The position numbers were made by a program, and so were the translations under genes. From Oscillospiraceae bacterium (GTDB lineage: Bacteria; Bacillota; Clostridia; UMGS1810): a stretch of DNA of 64,000 nucleotides. Below the pieces are notes generated by a model, which was not told where the DNA came from, searched no databases, and worked only from the letters and a program-made list of their open reading frames with translations. Of the stretch, positions 9,088-17,812 are shown piece after piece (positions within the stretch are counted from its first letter, which is position 1; every line of letters begins with the position of its first letter). The stretch lies in NCBI GenBank assembly GCA_015069095.1, contig SVJH01000006.1, positions 40,500 to 104,499 of the forward strand, given 5' to 3'.

Positions 9088-9113
9088 AAGCCTGAACGTA
9101 TGTTCAGGCTTTT
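9088..9113 (+). terminator. Intrinsic terminator of secG
   Basis: A perfect 10-bp stem AAGCCTGAAC/GTTCAGGCTT with a 4-base loop starts 7 bases after the stop codon. The T run is short. Confidence 0.8.
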
Positions 9114-9148
9114 AAATTATCTTAATTATGGTACGTCGGGGTGATAAA

Positions 9149-10108
9149 ATGACATTAAAAGAACTTGCACTTCTTGCTAATGTTTCTGTTTCAACCGCAT
9201 CAAAAGCGTTTAATAATGCTCCTGATATCAGCATAGAAACACAAAAAGATATTTTTAGAATTGCAAAAGAATATGGTTGCTTCGGAAAATTTTACAAAGG
9301 CAAACATCATAAAAAAGTTTTTGCAGTTATATGTCCGGAAATAAAAGGAGATTATTATGAGAATTTTATTTCGTGCTTTAAAAAATATGCCGAAAGTAAT
9401 AATGCTTTGATAAGCGTTTCAGTGGATGATTTTGATGATGAAAAAAGGCGCGAACTTGTTGAGTATTACGCATCATACTTGCATGTTGATGGGATTTTAG
9501 TGTTCGGATATGTAGATGAATTGAAAAAAGGGTATGAAACACCGATTGTTTCAATAGGAAGTGCTTCAAAAGGTATTGATAGTATAAAAATTGACCTTTA
9601 TAAAGGTTTTTACAGTGCAGTAAAATATTTAAAAGAACAAAATCATAAAAAAATTGCTTTTATAGGAGAAAAATTAACTATTTCAAAACGTGATATGTTT
9701 GTTCGCGCAATGAATGAAAATGGCTTGTGTGTTAAAGATGAATGGATTATTATATCGGATAAGCGATTTGAATTTGCAGGGGTTACTTCTACTAAAAAAA
9801 TACTGGAAATGCAAGAAAAGTGCACTGCAGTAGTTTGTGCATATGATTCAATAGCAATTGGTTTTATAAACGAACTTGAGCGAAATGGTTTTTCTGTTCC
9901 TGATGATTTTTCGGTGATTGGATGTGATAATTTTTCTATATCCGACTATCTTGCAAAACCGCTTACAACAATTGATCCTGCATCTGAAGAGTTAAGCAAA
10001 ATTGTTTTTGAAGTCTTAAATAATAAAATTAAAAACAAATACTATTCAATTGGCAGTGAAATTTGTGTAGAACCAAAATTGATAATAAGAGAAACTGTAA
10101 AAAAATAA
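9149..10108 (+). CDS. LacI-family transcriptional regulator
   Basis: The protein begins with the LacI helix-turn-helix and hinge helix (MTLKELALLANVSVSTASKAFN, residues 1-22), followed by a periplasmic-binding-protein-like effector domain (residues about 50-315) with VIGCDNFSISDYLAKPLTTID typical of the family. I chose the ATG preceded by GGGGTGA at an 8-base spacing; an upstream ATG 21 bases earlier has no ribosome site and would add MVRRGDK. Such proteins bind a sugar or nucleoside and repress catabolic genes. No transporter or catabolic operon is adjacent, so its regulon is unknown. It ends in a terminator shared with the convergent hydrolase gene. Confidence 0.88.
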   Translation: MTLKELALLANVSVSTASKAFNNAPDISIETQKDIFRIAKEYGCFGKFYKGKHHKKVFAVICPEIKGDYYENFISCFKKYAESNNALISVSVDDFDDEKRRELVEYYASYLHVDGILVFGYVDELKKGYETPIVSIGSASKGIDSIKIDLYKGFYSAVKYLKEQNHKKIAFIGEKLTISKRDMFVRAMNENGLCVKDEWIIISDKRFEFAGVTSTKKILEMQEKCTAVVCAYDSIAIGFINELERNGFSVPDDFSVIGCDNFSISDYLAKPLTTIDPASEELSKIVFEVLNNKIKNKYYSIGSEICVEPKLIIRETVKK

Positions 10109-10134
10109 ACGATGCATAAGCATCGTTTATTTTA
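10104..10134. terminator. Bidirectional intrinsic terminator
   Basis: A 12-bp perfect stem (AATAAACGATGC and its complement) with loop ATAA sits between two convergent genes, with A/T-rich flanks on both sides. The stem includes the stop codon of the LacI regulator. Confidence 0.8.
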
Positions 10135-10815
10135 TTCTTTGTTAAATTCAATTATTTTATATATTTGTGGTATTACAGTGTTTTCAAGATTAAATTCTAA
10201 CGGGTTAATATTGTCAAACATACCAAAATGAATAGGCACGATGTACTTTGCATTACATTTTTTTGCAAAGTTTTTTGCGTCGGTTATATTCATATTATTT
10301 CCAACTCCGTTAATCGGCAAAAACACAGCGTAAATATCATCAGGCAAATCATCAAAAATTTCTGAGTTGTAAAGAGTATCGCCGGTTACATAGAATTTTT
10401 TATTTCCATCGTCTATTATTACACCAATTGCGGTTAAATCAGAATGACATGCTTTTACCGCTGTAAATTTTATTCCGAAACTTGTCCATGTAGTGTGTTT
10501 ATCAAAAAGAATATAATTATGATTATTACCATATTGTCGTACTTTGTTCCATGCGTTGTATGGAGCAAGTATCTCTAAATTTTTATTTTTGTTAAGTAAA
10601 ACTTCTAATGTTTCTGGATCGGTATGATCGAGATGATCATGCGTTAAAATAATCAAATCAAGTTTTTCGTCAAATAATTCTTCTTTAACCGGAACTCTCC
10701 TGTGTTTTTCTGGTGAAACTTTTCCTACACTGTCAGAAAGATATGGATCGATCATAAATCTTATATTTTCATTTTCAAACATAAGCCCTGCCTGACCTAT
10801 AAAAGTAATTTTCAT
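10132..10815 (-). CDS. Metallo-beta-lactamase-fold hydrolase, UlaG-like
   Basis: The 227-residue protein has the metal-binding motif HDHLDHTD (residues about 58-65), further ligands in VKACHSD and VTGDTLYN, and a late His in IVPIHFGMFDN. This pattern belongs to the UlaG / UPF0173 branch of the superfamily, whose best-known member is L-ascorbate-6-phosphate lactonase. No other ascorbate genes are nearby, so only a metal-dependent hydrolase is supported. I chose the ATG preceded by GGAGG at 5 bases, 15 codons inside the longest frame. It is divergent from the EEP-family gene. Confidence 0.82.
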   Translation of the reverse strand: MKITFIGQAGLMFENENIRFMIDPYLSDSVGKVSPEKHRRVPVKEELFDEKLDLIILTHDHLDHTDPETLEVLLNKNKNLEILAPYNAWNKVRQYGNNHNYILFDKHTTWTSFGIKFTAVKACHSDLTAIGVIIDDGNKKFYVTGDTLYNSEIFDDLPDDIYAVFLPINGVGNNMNITDAKNFAKKCNAKYIVPIHFGMFDNINPLEFNLENTVIPQIYKIIEFNKE

Positions 10816-10848
10816 AATAACCTCCAGATTGTGTATATTTATATTTGT

Positions 10849-10877
10849 ATTATACAACAAAAATAAGCGAATGTCAT
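10849..10877 (-). promoter_or_regulatory. Sigma-A promoter of the UlaG-like gene
   Basis: On the minus strand ATGACA-N17-TATAAT lies 34 bases before the chosen start. Confidence 0.65.
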
Positions 10878-10909
10878 TATAAATTTAACTAAGTTTTTTA
10901 GATATTTTA

Positions 10910-10938
10910 TTGATTTTAATAAAGTAATGTGATACACT
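10910..10938 (+). promoter_or_regulatory. Sigma-A promoter of the EEP-family gene
   Basis: TTGATT-N17-TACACT precedes the chosen ATG by 34 bases. It points away from the minus-strand promoter at 10849-10877. Confidence 0.62.
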
Positions 10939-10972
10939 CTACATGGATAGTTCAATTGAAAGGGGAATTTTA

Positions 10973-11740
10973 ATGCGTATAATGACTGCAAATATATGGG
11001 GAGATTATTTTAATAATCCGGTTATGCCAAGAAAAAATGCAATAGTTAATCTTTTTAAAAAATTTTCTCCAGATATTATTGGACTTCAGGAAATCAACCC
11101 ATCTTGGTTTAATGCTGATATTCCGTCAGCAGTTAAAGATGAATATACGGTTGTTGGAAACATAGTTTCAAATTATGTGCCACTATATTACAAAACTGAA
11201 AAGTTTAGTATATTAGAATTTGGATGGGAAAGATACGAAAAAACAGAGGACAAATCAAAAGGTATTACGTGGGCACTATTAGTAGAAAAAGAAACTGAAA
11301 AGAAAATAGCAGTTTTAAATACACATTTATGGTGGAAACAAGGTTCTGAGCATGATGCCCTAAGAGTAATTAACGCAAAACAACTTTTTGCAAAAATGAA
11401 ATATCTTAAAGAAAAGTATTCTTGTCCTGTTTTTGCATTTGGTGATTTTAATGCAATTGATGGAAGTGATGCATTAAACTATTTAGAGAAAAACGGAGTT
11501 TTTACATCATATAAGTTTGCTGATAGTTTTTCTAAAATAAGTTCACACCACGGCGATCCTGAAAATTTGGGAAATGGTATTTTTAAGGGTAAAGAAACGT
11601 TAAATCCAAAAGAAAAATCGCTTGATCACATAGTAACTTTCAAAGATGAAATAAAAATTAAAAAACATGATTTGGCAATTTATCAGGAAATTCTTGATGC
11701 AACTGACCATTCGCCGGTATACATTGATTTTGATCTATAA
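10973..11740 (+). CDS. Endonuclease/exonuclease/phosphatase (EEP) family hydrolase
   Basis: The 255-residue protein shows the EEP metal and catalytic motifs in order: IMTANIWG, DIIGLQEI (metal Glu), NTHLWW (catalytic His), FGDFNAIDGS (Asp/Asn pair) and TDHSPVYIDF near the end (late Asp-His). Relatives cleave phosphodiester or phosphomonoester bonds in DNA, phospholipids or inositol phosphates. No signal peptide is present, so it acts inside the cell; the substrate is open. The ATG chosen follows AAAGGGG at 7 bases; an ATG 30 bases upstream lies too close to the promoter. Confidence 0.82.
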   Translation: MRIMTANIWGDYFNNPVMPRKNAIVNLFKKFSPDIIGLQEINPSWFNADIPSAVKDEYTVVGNIVSNYVPLYYKTEKFSILEFGWERYEKTEDKSKGITWALLVEKETEKKIAVLNTHLWWKQGSEHDALRVINAKQLFAKMKYLKEKYSCPVFAFGDFNAIDGSDALNYLEKNGVFTSYKFADSFSKISSHHGDPENLGNGIFKGKETLNPKEKSLDHIVTFKDEIKIKKHDLAIYQEILDATDHSPVYIDFDL

Positions 11741-11741
11741 T

Positions 11742-11768
11742 AAACTGCATCGAAAGATGCAGTTTTTC
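11742..11768 (+). terminator. Intrinsic terminator of the EEP-family gene
   Basis: A 10-bp perfect stem AAACTGCATC/GATGCAGTTT with a GAAA tetraloop is followed by TTTTT, directly after the stop codon. Confidence 0.9.
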
Positions 11769-11770
11769 TA

Positions 11771-11799
11771 TTGAAAAATAGACTGAAAAGTGATAAAAT
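11771..11799 (+). promoter_or_regulatory. Sigma-A promoter of tadA
   Basis: TTGAAA-N17-TAAAAT lies immediately after the preceding terminator and 46 bases before tadA. Confidence 0.7.
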
Positions 11800-11844
11800 A
11801 AAAATGTAATAATAAAAAAGTTGAATTTTATTAAAAGGTGAAAA

Positions 11845-12276
11845 ATGAAGTTTAATAGTTATATGGAATATGCGCTTAATGAAGCAAAAAAAGCATTTTT
11901 GGAAGATGAAGTTCCTGTAGGCGCAGTAATTGTAAGAAACGGAGAAATTGTTTCTTTTGCGCACAACAAATGTGAAAATAATAATGTTTTGTATCACGCT
12001 GAAATGATTGCAATAAATGATGCATTAAATAAACTTAAAAGACGTTATCTTGATGACTGCGAACTCTATGTTACACTTGAGCCATGCGCAATGTGTACAG
12101 GTGCTATAATTCATTCAAAAATCAAAAGAGTTTACATTGGTGCTTTAGATGAAAAAGAAGGTTTTTGTGGTGGAAAAGATAATTTGCTTTTAAACACAAA
12201 AACAGAAGTTTATCATGGAATTAAAGAAGATGAATGTAAAACTTTAATTAAAGAATTTTTTAATCAAAAAAGATAA
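11845..12276 (+). CDS. tadA: tRNA-specific adenosine deaminase TadA
   Basis: The 143-residue protein has the zinc motifs HAEMIAIN (His ligand and catalytic Glu, near residue 52) and PCAMCTGAI (two Cys ligands, near residue 82). TadA converts A34 to inosine in the anticodon of tRNA-Arg(ACG) and is normally essential. Length is slightly below the usual 150-165. AAAAGGTG is the ribosome site. In Bacillus tadA lies beside the SRP RNA and dnaX; here the same neighbourhood holds, with a carboxypeptidase gene and ispG inserted between. Confidence 0.92.
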   Translation: MKFNSYMEYALNEAKKAFLEDEVPVGAVIVRNGEIVSFAHNKCENNNVLYHAEMIAINDALNKLKRRYLDDCELYVTLEPCAMCTGAIIHSKIKRVYIGALDEKEGFCGGKDNLLLNTKTEVYHGIKEDECKTLIKEFFNQKR

Positions 12277-12325
12277 TATAAATGTTGTAGTTGGCATAAT
12301 TATAAAATAGAAAGGAATGGTAATT

Positions 12326-13477
12326 ATGCCAAAACGAATAATATCTTTACTCTTGATTATTTTAATTATTTCAGGATTAAGCACAGTTTTTGCACAAGAT
12401 GTTTTGGAAATAAGTGCACCATCTGCAATACTTATCGAAATGCAAACAGGTAAAGTATTGTATGAAAAAAATGCTCATGATATTTTGCCACCTGCAAGCG
12501 TAACAAAGGTAATGACAATGCTTCTTATTATGGAAGCAATTGATGATGGCACACTAAAATATGATGATATGGTTGTAGCAAGTCAAAGAGCAAAATCAAT
12601 GGGAGGGTCAACTATTTTCCTTGATGAAGGCGAAACATTGAGTGTGGAAGATATGCTAAAAGGAATAGCCGTTGCCTCAGGTAATGATGCATCAGTTGCA
12701 ATGGCAGAGCATATCTCGGGAAGTGTTGAGGCATTTGTTGAAAAAATGAATAAAAAAGCCTTTGAACTTGGAATGAAAGATACTAATTTTGTTAACTGCA
12801 ACGGTCTTGATGATGACAGTGTATATAATACAACTTCAGCATACGATATTGCTCTTATGAGTAGAGAACTTATGCTTAAGCACAGTGATATTAAAAAATT
12901 TACTACAATATGGATGGATAGTCTAAGAGACGGAAAATTTCAACTTGCAAATACAAATAAATTAGTACGTTTTTACGATGGAGCGACAGGGCTTAAAACA
13001 GGCTCGACATCTAAAGCAAAAAACTGTCTTAGTGCAACAGCGACAAGAAATGGGTTAAGTCTTATTGCAGTCATTATGAAAGCACCAACATCGAAAGACA
13101 GATTTTCTGATGCATCAAAACTTTTAAATTATGGCTTTGGTGCGTACAAAATTGACAATATAGTTAAAAAAGGTGAAAAAGTTTGCGCAGTTAAGGTAAA
13201 AAAAGGCAACGAAGACGAAGTTTCGCTTATTGCTTCTGATGATTATTCATACTTAACAGAAAAAAACAACAGTAAAAAAATTGAAAAAAATGTAGTTGTG
13301 AAAGATTATTACACAGCACCTTTAAAAAGTAATGATAAAGCAGGAAAACTTGAAATTGTATCTGATGGAAAAGTAATAAATGAAATAGATTTGGTGTATG
13401 AAAAAAATATCCAAAGGAAAAAACTTTTAATTGTATTTAAAGATTTAATTTTAAACTGGTCAGGAAGAAGGGCTTAA
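12326..13477 (+). CDS. D-alanyl-D-alanine carboxypeptidase (DacF/DacB/DacA family)
   Basis: The 383-residue protein has a signal peptide ending near VFAQD and the penicillin-binding motifs PPASVTKVM (Ser-x-x-Lys), VASGND (SGN) and GLKTGSTSKA (KTG). It trims the terminal D-Ala of peptidoglycan stem peptides outside the membrane. The C-terminal third fits a PBP5-type beta domain, and the end (KKLLIVFKDLILNW) resembles an amphipathic membrane anchor. The ATG chosen lies 10 bases after AAAGG; the one 9 bases upstream touches the ribosome site. Family members serve in vegetative wall maturation or spore cortex formation, and the sequence alone does not decide which. Confidence 0.88.
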   Translation: MPKRIISLLLIILIISGLSTVFAQDVLEISAPSAILIEMQTGKVLYEKNAHDILPPASVTKVMTMLLIMEAIDDGTLKYDDMVVASQRAKSMGGSTIFLDEGETLSVEDMLKGIAVASGNDASVAMAEHISGSVEAFVEKMNKKAFELGMKDTNFVNCNGLDDDSVYNTTSAYDIALMSRELMLKHSDIKKFTTIWMDSLRDGKFQLANTNKLVRFYDGATGLKTGSTSKAKNCLSATATRNGLSLIAVIMKAPTSKDRFSDASKLLNYGFGAYKIDNIVKKGEKVCAVKVKKGNEDEVSLIASDDYSYLTEKNNSKKIEKNVVVKDYYTAPLKSNDKAGKLEIVSDGKVINEIDLVYEKNIQRKKLLIVFKDLILNWSGRRA

Positions 13478-13478
13478 A

Positions 13479-14519
13479 TTGAACACAAAAGAGATAAAAA
13501 TCGGCAATAGAGTAATAGGTGGTAATAATCCCGTACTTATTCAGTCTATGTGCAATGTCAAAACCGCTGATTACGAAAAATGCATAGAGCAAATTCATGC
13601 ACTTGAAGAAGCCGGATGTGATATTATCCGAGTTGCTGTTCCAAATATAGAAAGTGCAAAAGCAATTTCAAAAATAAAAACAAAAATATCGATTCCACTT
13701 GTAGCAGATATTCATTTTGATTATAAATTAGCACTTGAATCAATTGAAAATGGTGTTGATAAAATCCGAATAAATCCTGGAAATATCGGTAGTGAGGATG
13801 GAATAAAGCAGCTTGTTAAAAAAGCGAAAGAACGAAATATTCCAATTAGAATTGGTGTCAATGGCGGAAGTCTTGAAAAAGATATTTTGGAAAAGTATTC
13901 ACACCCAACTCCTGAGGCGATGGTAGAAAGCGCAAAAAGACACGTCAAAATTTTAAATAAGTTTGATTTTGATGATATTATTATTTCTCTTAAAGCATCA
14001 AATGTTAAAAATACTGTTGATGTTTACAGACTTGCTTCAAAAGAATTTAATTATCCTCTGCATCTTGGTGTAACTGAAGCGGGTACATATCTTTCGGGAA
14101 CTGTAAAGTCTGCAATAGGTATAGGGACTCTTTTAAACGAAAAAATAGGGGATACCATAAGGGTTTCACTTACGGATGATCCGATTAACGAAGTGATTGT
14201 TGCAAAAGAAATATTAAAATCATTAAATATGCTTACTAATGAACCGACTTTAGTGTCGTGTCCTACTTGTGCAAGATGCAATATCAACCTTATTGAACTT
14301 GCGCAAAAGGTTGAAAAGTATCTTCAAAATGTAAAAAAACCTATAAAAGTTGCCGTAATGGGATGCGTTGTAAACGGACCTGGCGAAGCAAAAGAAGCGG
14401 ATGTCGGAATTGCCGGAGGACTTGGAAACGGCATACTATTTAAAAAAGGTGAAATAATAAAAAAAGTAAGCGAAGATATGCTATTTGACACATTAGTCGA
14501 AGAAATAGAAAAAATGTAG
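13479..14519 (+). CDS. ispG: 4-hydroxy-3-methylbut-2-enyl diphosphate synthase (IspG/GcpE)
   Basis: The 346-residue protein has the TIM-barrel start (NPVLIQSMCNVKTAD) and the C-terminal iron-sulfur domain with SCPTCARCN and MGCVVNGPGEAKEADVGIAGG, giving the three Cys ligands of the 4Fe-4S cluster. It performs the penultimate step of the MEP isoprenoid pathway in the cytoplasm, using flavodoxin or ferredoxin as electron donor. Translation starts at TTG one base after the carboxypeptidase stop, so the two are probably co-transcribed. Length is normal for the short bacterial form. Confidence 0.95.
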   Translation: MNTKEIKIGNRVIGGNNPVLIQSMCNVKTADYEKCIEQIHALEEAGCDIIRVAVPNIESAKAISKIKTKISIPLVADIHFDYKLALESIENGVDKIRINPGNIGSEDGIKQLVKKAKERNIPIRIGVNGGSLEKDILEKYSHPTPEAMVESAKRHVKILNKFDFDDIIISLKASNVKNTVDVYRLASKEFNYPLHLGVTEAGTYLSGTVKSAIGIGTLLNEKIGDTIRVSLTDDPINEVIVAKEILKSLNMLTNEPTLVSCPTCARCNINLIELAQKVEKYLQNVKKPIKVAVMGCVVNGPGEAKEADVGIAGGLGNGILFKKGEIIKKVSEDMLFDTLVEEIEKM

Positions 14520-14539
14520 ATTAAAAATAAAAATAACTA

Positions 14540-14568
14540 TTGAAATAATTAAAGTTTTATAGTATAAT
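14540..14568 (+). promoter_or_regulatory. Sigma-A promoter of the SRP RNA
   Basis: TTGAAA-N17-TATAAT ends 7 bases before the first base of the SRP RNA closing helix, the expected spacing for a stable RNA. Confidence 0.85.
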
Positions 14569-14574
14569 ACTATA

Positions 14575-14848
14575 TGGTCGTACAGCCGGGGCGGTAGCGG
14601 TGCCCTGTACTTGCAATCCGCTATAGCAAGGGTTATGTCTAACTTGAGGGTTAGTCTTTGTGTGGTCAGTGCCGGATAAGTGGTGTTGAGAATTGGGTCT
14701 TGTGCAATACAAGGTTGTGAACCGGGTCAGGTGAGGAATCAAGCAGCTCTAAGCAATTTTTTTGTATGTGACGCAAGGCACCCCAATTTGAGCTAACTGT
14801 TTGGTAACGCATGGAAAGTTAATTCGATTTTTAGGCGTACGACCTTTT
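14575..14848 (+). ncRNA. scr: Signal recognition particle RNA (long, Bacillus-type scRNA/4.5S-6S)
   Basis: About 270 bases with higher GC than the surroundings. The ends pair: GGTCGTAC at 14576-14583 with GTACGACC at 14837-14844. The S-domain signature is present near 14725-14755 as GGTCAGG, then a short stem capped by a GGAA tetraloop, then AGCAGCTC. The stem at the tetraloop is TGA/TCA instead of the common CC/GG, a compensated change that keeps the Ffh-binding structure. The 5' part fits an Alu domain, so this is the long Firmicute form. It acts with Ffh in co-translational membrane targeting. A short T run follows. dnaX starts 25 bases downstream, as in Bacillus. Confidence 0.93.
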
Positions 14849-14873
14849 ATATTATAACAATAAGGAGAAGAAT

Positions 14874-16493
14874 ATGGGATACAAAGCACTTTACCGAAAA
14901 TGGAGACCAATTTTATTTGATGATGTTATTGGACAAGCACATATTACCAATACTCTTAAAAATGAAATTTTAGATAATAAAATTGCCCATGCATATCTTT
15001 TTACCGGTACAAGAGGTACAGGTAAAACTTCAACTGCAAAAATATTTTCAAGGGCAGTAAACTGTGAGCATCCCGAAAATGGTAATCCTTGCAATAAATG
15101 TGAAGTATGTAAAAGTATACTAAATGATACTGTACTTGATATTATAGAAATTGATGCTGCATCAAATACCGGTGTAGATAACATCCGTACTGTTATTGAA
15201 CAAGTTCAGTATGCACCTACAGTAGGGAAATATAAAGTTTATATAATTGATGAAGTCCATATGCTTTCGGGAGGTGCTTTTAATGCACTTTTAAAAACTC
15301 TTGAAGAGCCACCATCACACGTAATTTTTATTCTTGCTACAACAGAAACCCATAAAATCCCTGCTACAATTCTTTCAAGATGTCAGAGATTTGATTTTAA
15401 AACTATAACAATAGATGATATTGCAATGAGAATTTCATATATTTTGAAAGAAGAAAAAATAGATGTGGAAGATGAAGCAATAAGATATGTTTCGTATCTT
15501 GGACGAGGTTCAATGCGTGATTCATTAAGTATTCTTGAACAGTGCTTGTCATTTTCCAAAGGTACTTTGACTTATGATGATACTATCGATATTTTAGGAA
15601 GCATTGACGACAATTTATTTTATGAAATTGCGCGTTTTGTGTCCGATGAGGATATAGCAAAACTTGTTATGTATTTTGAACAAATAGTTAAAGATGGAAA
15701 AAATCTTGATAATTTTACTCCGGGATTGCTTGATGTTTTTAGACAAATCATGGTAAGTAAAGTATCAAACGGCAGTGTTAAGACTGCATTTAATGAAGAA
15801 CGTAATAACCAGATTAAAGAAATAGCCGATGCATTTTCTAACGAAAAATTGCTTTATTGTATTGATGTTCTTTCTGACCTTTTAAATGCAGTAAAATCAA
15901 GTCCGTTTAAGCAAACACTTATTGAAGTTGCGCTTATAAAAATGGCATCCAAACCAATTGATAACGATGTTTCTTCATTAGTTATGCGAATAGAATCACT
16001 TGAATCTAAAGTCGATGGCATGCATGTTGCTAATTTTGAAAATAAAAGAAAAGAAACAGTAATAGAAGAATCAAAAAATATTGAAAAAGAAAAATTAGCA
16101 GTCCAGAACGAGGAAGTAAAAAGCACACCACAAGTTGAAAAACAAAGCGAAAAAACTTTAGAAAAACAAAATAACGATATAAAAATACAATGGAAAAAGG
16201 TTGTAGAAAAAGTCTTTAATGAAGGTGGATTACAACTTTATTCTGCTATTTTTTCGTCAACTGCTACCAAAAATGGCGAAACACTAATTATATACTGTAA
16301 AGATGAAGCGAAAAAGCAACTTTTAATAAGCATGAAAAATGATGTGTTAAACTATGTAAAAAGTGTTTTTGGAGATGATATTAAAATAAAAATTGACAGT
16401 GATGTACAAGTTCCTGCAACAGATAATAATTCTCTATTTAATAGTCTTGATAATCTGTCAAATAAATATCCTGAAAATTTTGACATGAAATAA
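14874..16493 (+). CDS. dnaX: DNA polymerase III subunit gamma/tau
   Basis: The 539-residue clamp-loader ATPase has Walker A GTRGTGKTS (about residue 46), a zinc module with four Cys (CEHPENGNPCNKCEVC), the DEVHMLSGGAFNALLKTLEEPP segment (Walker B and following helix) and the sensor SRCQRFDFK. Domain III and a Lys/Glu-rich linker lead to a short C-terminal tau-like domain. It loads the sliding clamp at the replication fork. GGAGAAGAAT is the ribosome site. The usual followers ybaB and recR are absent; hom follows instead, with its own promoter. I saw no AAAAAAG-type slippery site with a following hairpin. Confidence 0.94.
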   Translation: MGYKALYRKWRPILFDDVIGQAHITNTLKNEILDNKIAHAYLFTGTRGTGKTSTAKIFSRAVNCEHPENGNPCNKCEVCKSILNDTVLDIIEIDAASNTGVDNIRTVIEQVQYAPTVGKYKVYIIDEVHMLSGGAFNALLKTLEEPPSHVIFILATTETHKIPATILSRCQRFDFKTITIDDIAMRISYILKEEKIDVEDEAIRYVSYLGRGSMRDSLSILEQCLSFSKGTLTYDDTIDILGSIDDNLFYEIARFVSDEDIAKLVMYFEQIVKDGKNLDNFTPGLLDVFRQIMVSKVSNGSVKTAFNEERNNQIKEIADAFSNEKLLYCIDVLSDLLNAVKSSPFKQTLIEVALIKMASKPIDNDVSSLVMRIESLESKVDGMHVANFENKRKETVIEESKNIEKEKLAVQNEEVKSTPQVEKQSEKTLEKQNNDIKIQWKKVVEKVFNEGGLQLYSAIFSSTATKNGETLIIYCKDEAKKQLLISMKNDVLNYVKSVFGDDIKIKIDSDVQVPATDNNSLFNSLDNLSNKYPENFDMK

Positions 16494-16526
16494 TTGTAAA
16501 AAAACGCATTTTTTTGTTGAAATAAA

Positions 16527-16555
16527 TTGACAAATTGTGCATTCGGTGGTATAAT
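16527..16555 (+). promoter_or_regulatory. Consensus sigma-A promoter of hom-lysC
   Basis: TTGACA-N17-TATAAT is a full consensus match. The leader to the ATG is only about 25 bases, too short for a riboswitch or T-box. Confidence 0.92.
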
Positions 16556-16586
16556 TTTATGCATTAGAAACACGCGGAGGTATAAT

Positions 16587-17792
16587 ATGGTTAATGTTGC
16601 AATATTAGGATTTGGCGTAGTTGGTTCTGGTGTGTATGAAGTTATCACAAAAAATAATGAAATTATAAAACAAAGAGCCGGCAAAAAAATTAACGTTAAA
16701 TATATATTAGATATTCGTGATTTTTCAAATCATGAGGCAGCAAATCTTTTTGTAAAAGATTTCGATACAATCTTAAATGATGATAGTGTTGAAATAATAG
16801 CAGAAGTTATCGGTGGTGCTACATTTGCTTATGAATGTACAAAAAAAGCGCTTTTAAAAGGGAAGAATGTCGTTACCTCAAACAAAGAACTTGTTGCTAA
16901 ATATGGCCACGAACTTTTGCAAATTGCAAAGGAAAACAATGTGAAATACTACTTCGAAGCAAGTGTTGGTGGTGGTATTCCAATTATCAGACCACTTAAA
17001 ACTTGCCTTAGTGCAAATCAGATTTGTGAAATTTGTGGTATTTTGAACGGTACAACAAATTATATTTTATCTCAGATGATAAATAATGATAAAACACTTG
17101 AAGAAGCACTAAAAGAAGCGCAGGAAAAAGGCTATGCTGAAAGAGATCCTTCTGCTGATATTGAAGGACATGATGCTTCAAGAAAAATTTGTATTTTATC
17201 TTCTTTGGCTTATGGTAAAAGAGTTGATAGTGATAAGATTTATACAGAAGGAATTACTAAACTATCATTAGAGGATGTAAAACTTGCCTCGAAATTTGGT
17301 TATGTAATAAAACTTTTAGGTCATTGCAAAAAAGTTGGAGATATGTTGGATGTAGAAGTATCTCCGGCACTTGTTCCAAAGCATCATCCGTTGGCACCTG
17401 TTGAAGATGTATTTAACGCAATACTTGTTAATGGCGATGCAGTAGATGATACTATGTTCTACGGAAGAGGTGCAGGTAAACTTCCAACTGCCAGTGCTGT
17501 TGTTGCAGATGTTATTGATATTGCAAAAAGCGATGGCTTTGATCCTTCACTTATGTGGACAGATGAAGGGTCTGATAAGATAATTGATCATTTAGATTCT
17601 AAGAAAAAATTCTTTATTCGTCTTGAAGGCGTAAAAGATGTACAAACTATAAAATCAAACTTTGATGCAGTAGATGTATTAAACGAAAAAAATGAATGTG
17701 TATTCATTACAGGTATTATGTCAGAAAAAGACATAAATGATAAACTTACTGCATTAAATTCTAAAATAGTTTCAAAAATAAAAGTTATATAA
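16587..17792 (+). CDS. hom: Homoserine dehydrogenase
   Basis: The 401-residue enzyme has an N-terminal NAD(P)-binding fold (VAILGFGVVGSGVYEV) and the catalytic domain with GILNGTTNYIL, the Lys/Asp-containing AEKGYAERDPSADIEGHDASRK-type region and a late FYGRGAGKLPTASAVV. It reduces aspartate semialdehyde to homoserine for Thr and Met synthesis. The last 60 residues correspond to an ACT domain but are short and lack a DxPG-type signature. CGGAGGT lies 6 bases before the chosen ATG; an earlier in-frame start at the -35 box is impossible. lysC follows 20 bases later in the same transcript. Confidence 0.94.
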   Translation: MVNVAILGFGVVGSGVYEVITKNNEIIKQRAGKKINVKYILDIRDFSNHEAANLFVKDFDTILNDDSVEIIAEVIGGATFAYECTKKALLKGKNVVTSNKELVAKYGHELLQIAKENNVKYYFEASVGGGIPIIRPLKTCLSANQICEICGILNGTTNYILSQMINNDKTLEEALKEAQEKGYAERDPSADIEGHDASRKICILSSLAYGKRVDSDKIYTEGITKLSLEDVKLASKFGYVIKLLGHCKKVGDMLDVEVSPALVPKHHPLAPVEDVFNAILVNGDAVDDTMFYGRGAGKLPTASAVVADVIDIAKSDGFDPSLMWTDEGSDKIIDHLDSKKKFFIRLEGVKDVQTIKSNFDAVDVLNEKNECVFITGIMSEKDINDKLTALNSKIVSKIKVI

Positions 17793-17812
17793 ATTAAATA
17801 GGGGGTAAGATT

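Noticed and set aside
15960..16250. Programmed frameshift for a short gamma form of dnaX
   Set aside because: Lys-rich A tracts are present, but no AAAAAAG heptamer in the right frame followed by a stem was seen.
16495..16516. A/T-only hairpin AAAAAAA-CGCA-TTTTTTT after dnaX as a terminator
   Set aside because: The stem has no G-C pair, so it is too weak to call as an intrinsic terminator.
16556..16586. Threonine/lysine riboswitch or T-box before hom-lysC
   Set aside because: The transcript leader from the consensus promoter is only about 25 bases, and the hom-lysC gap is 20 bases.
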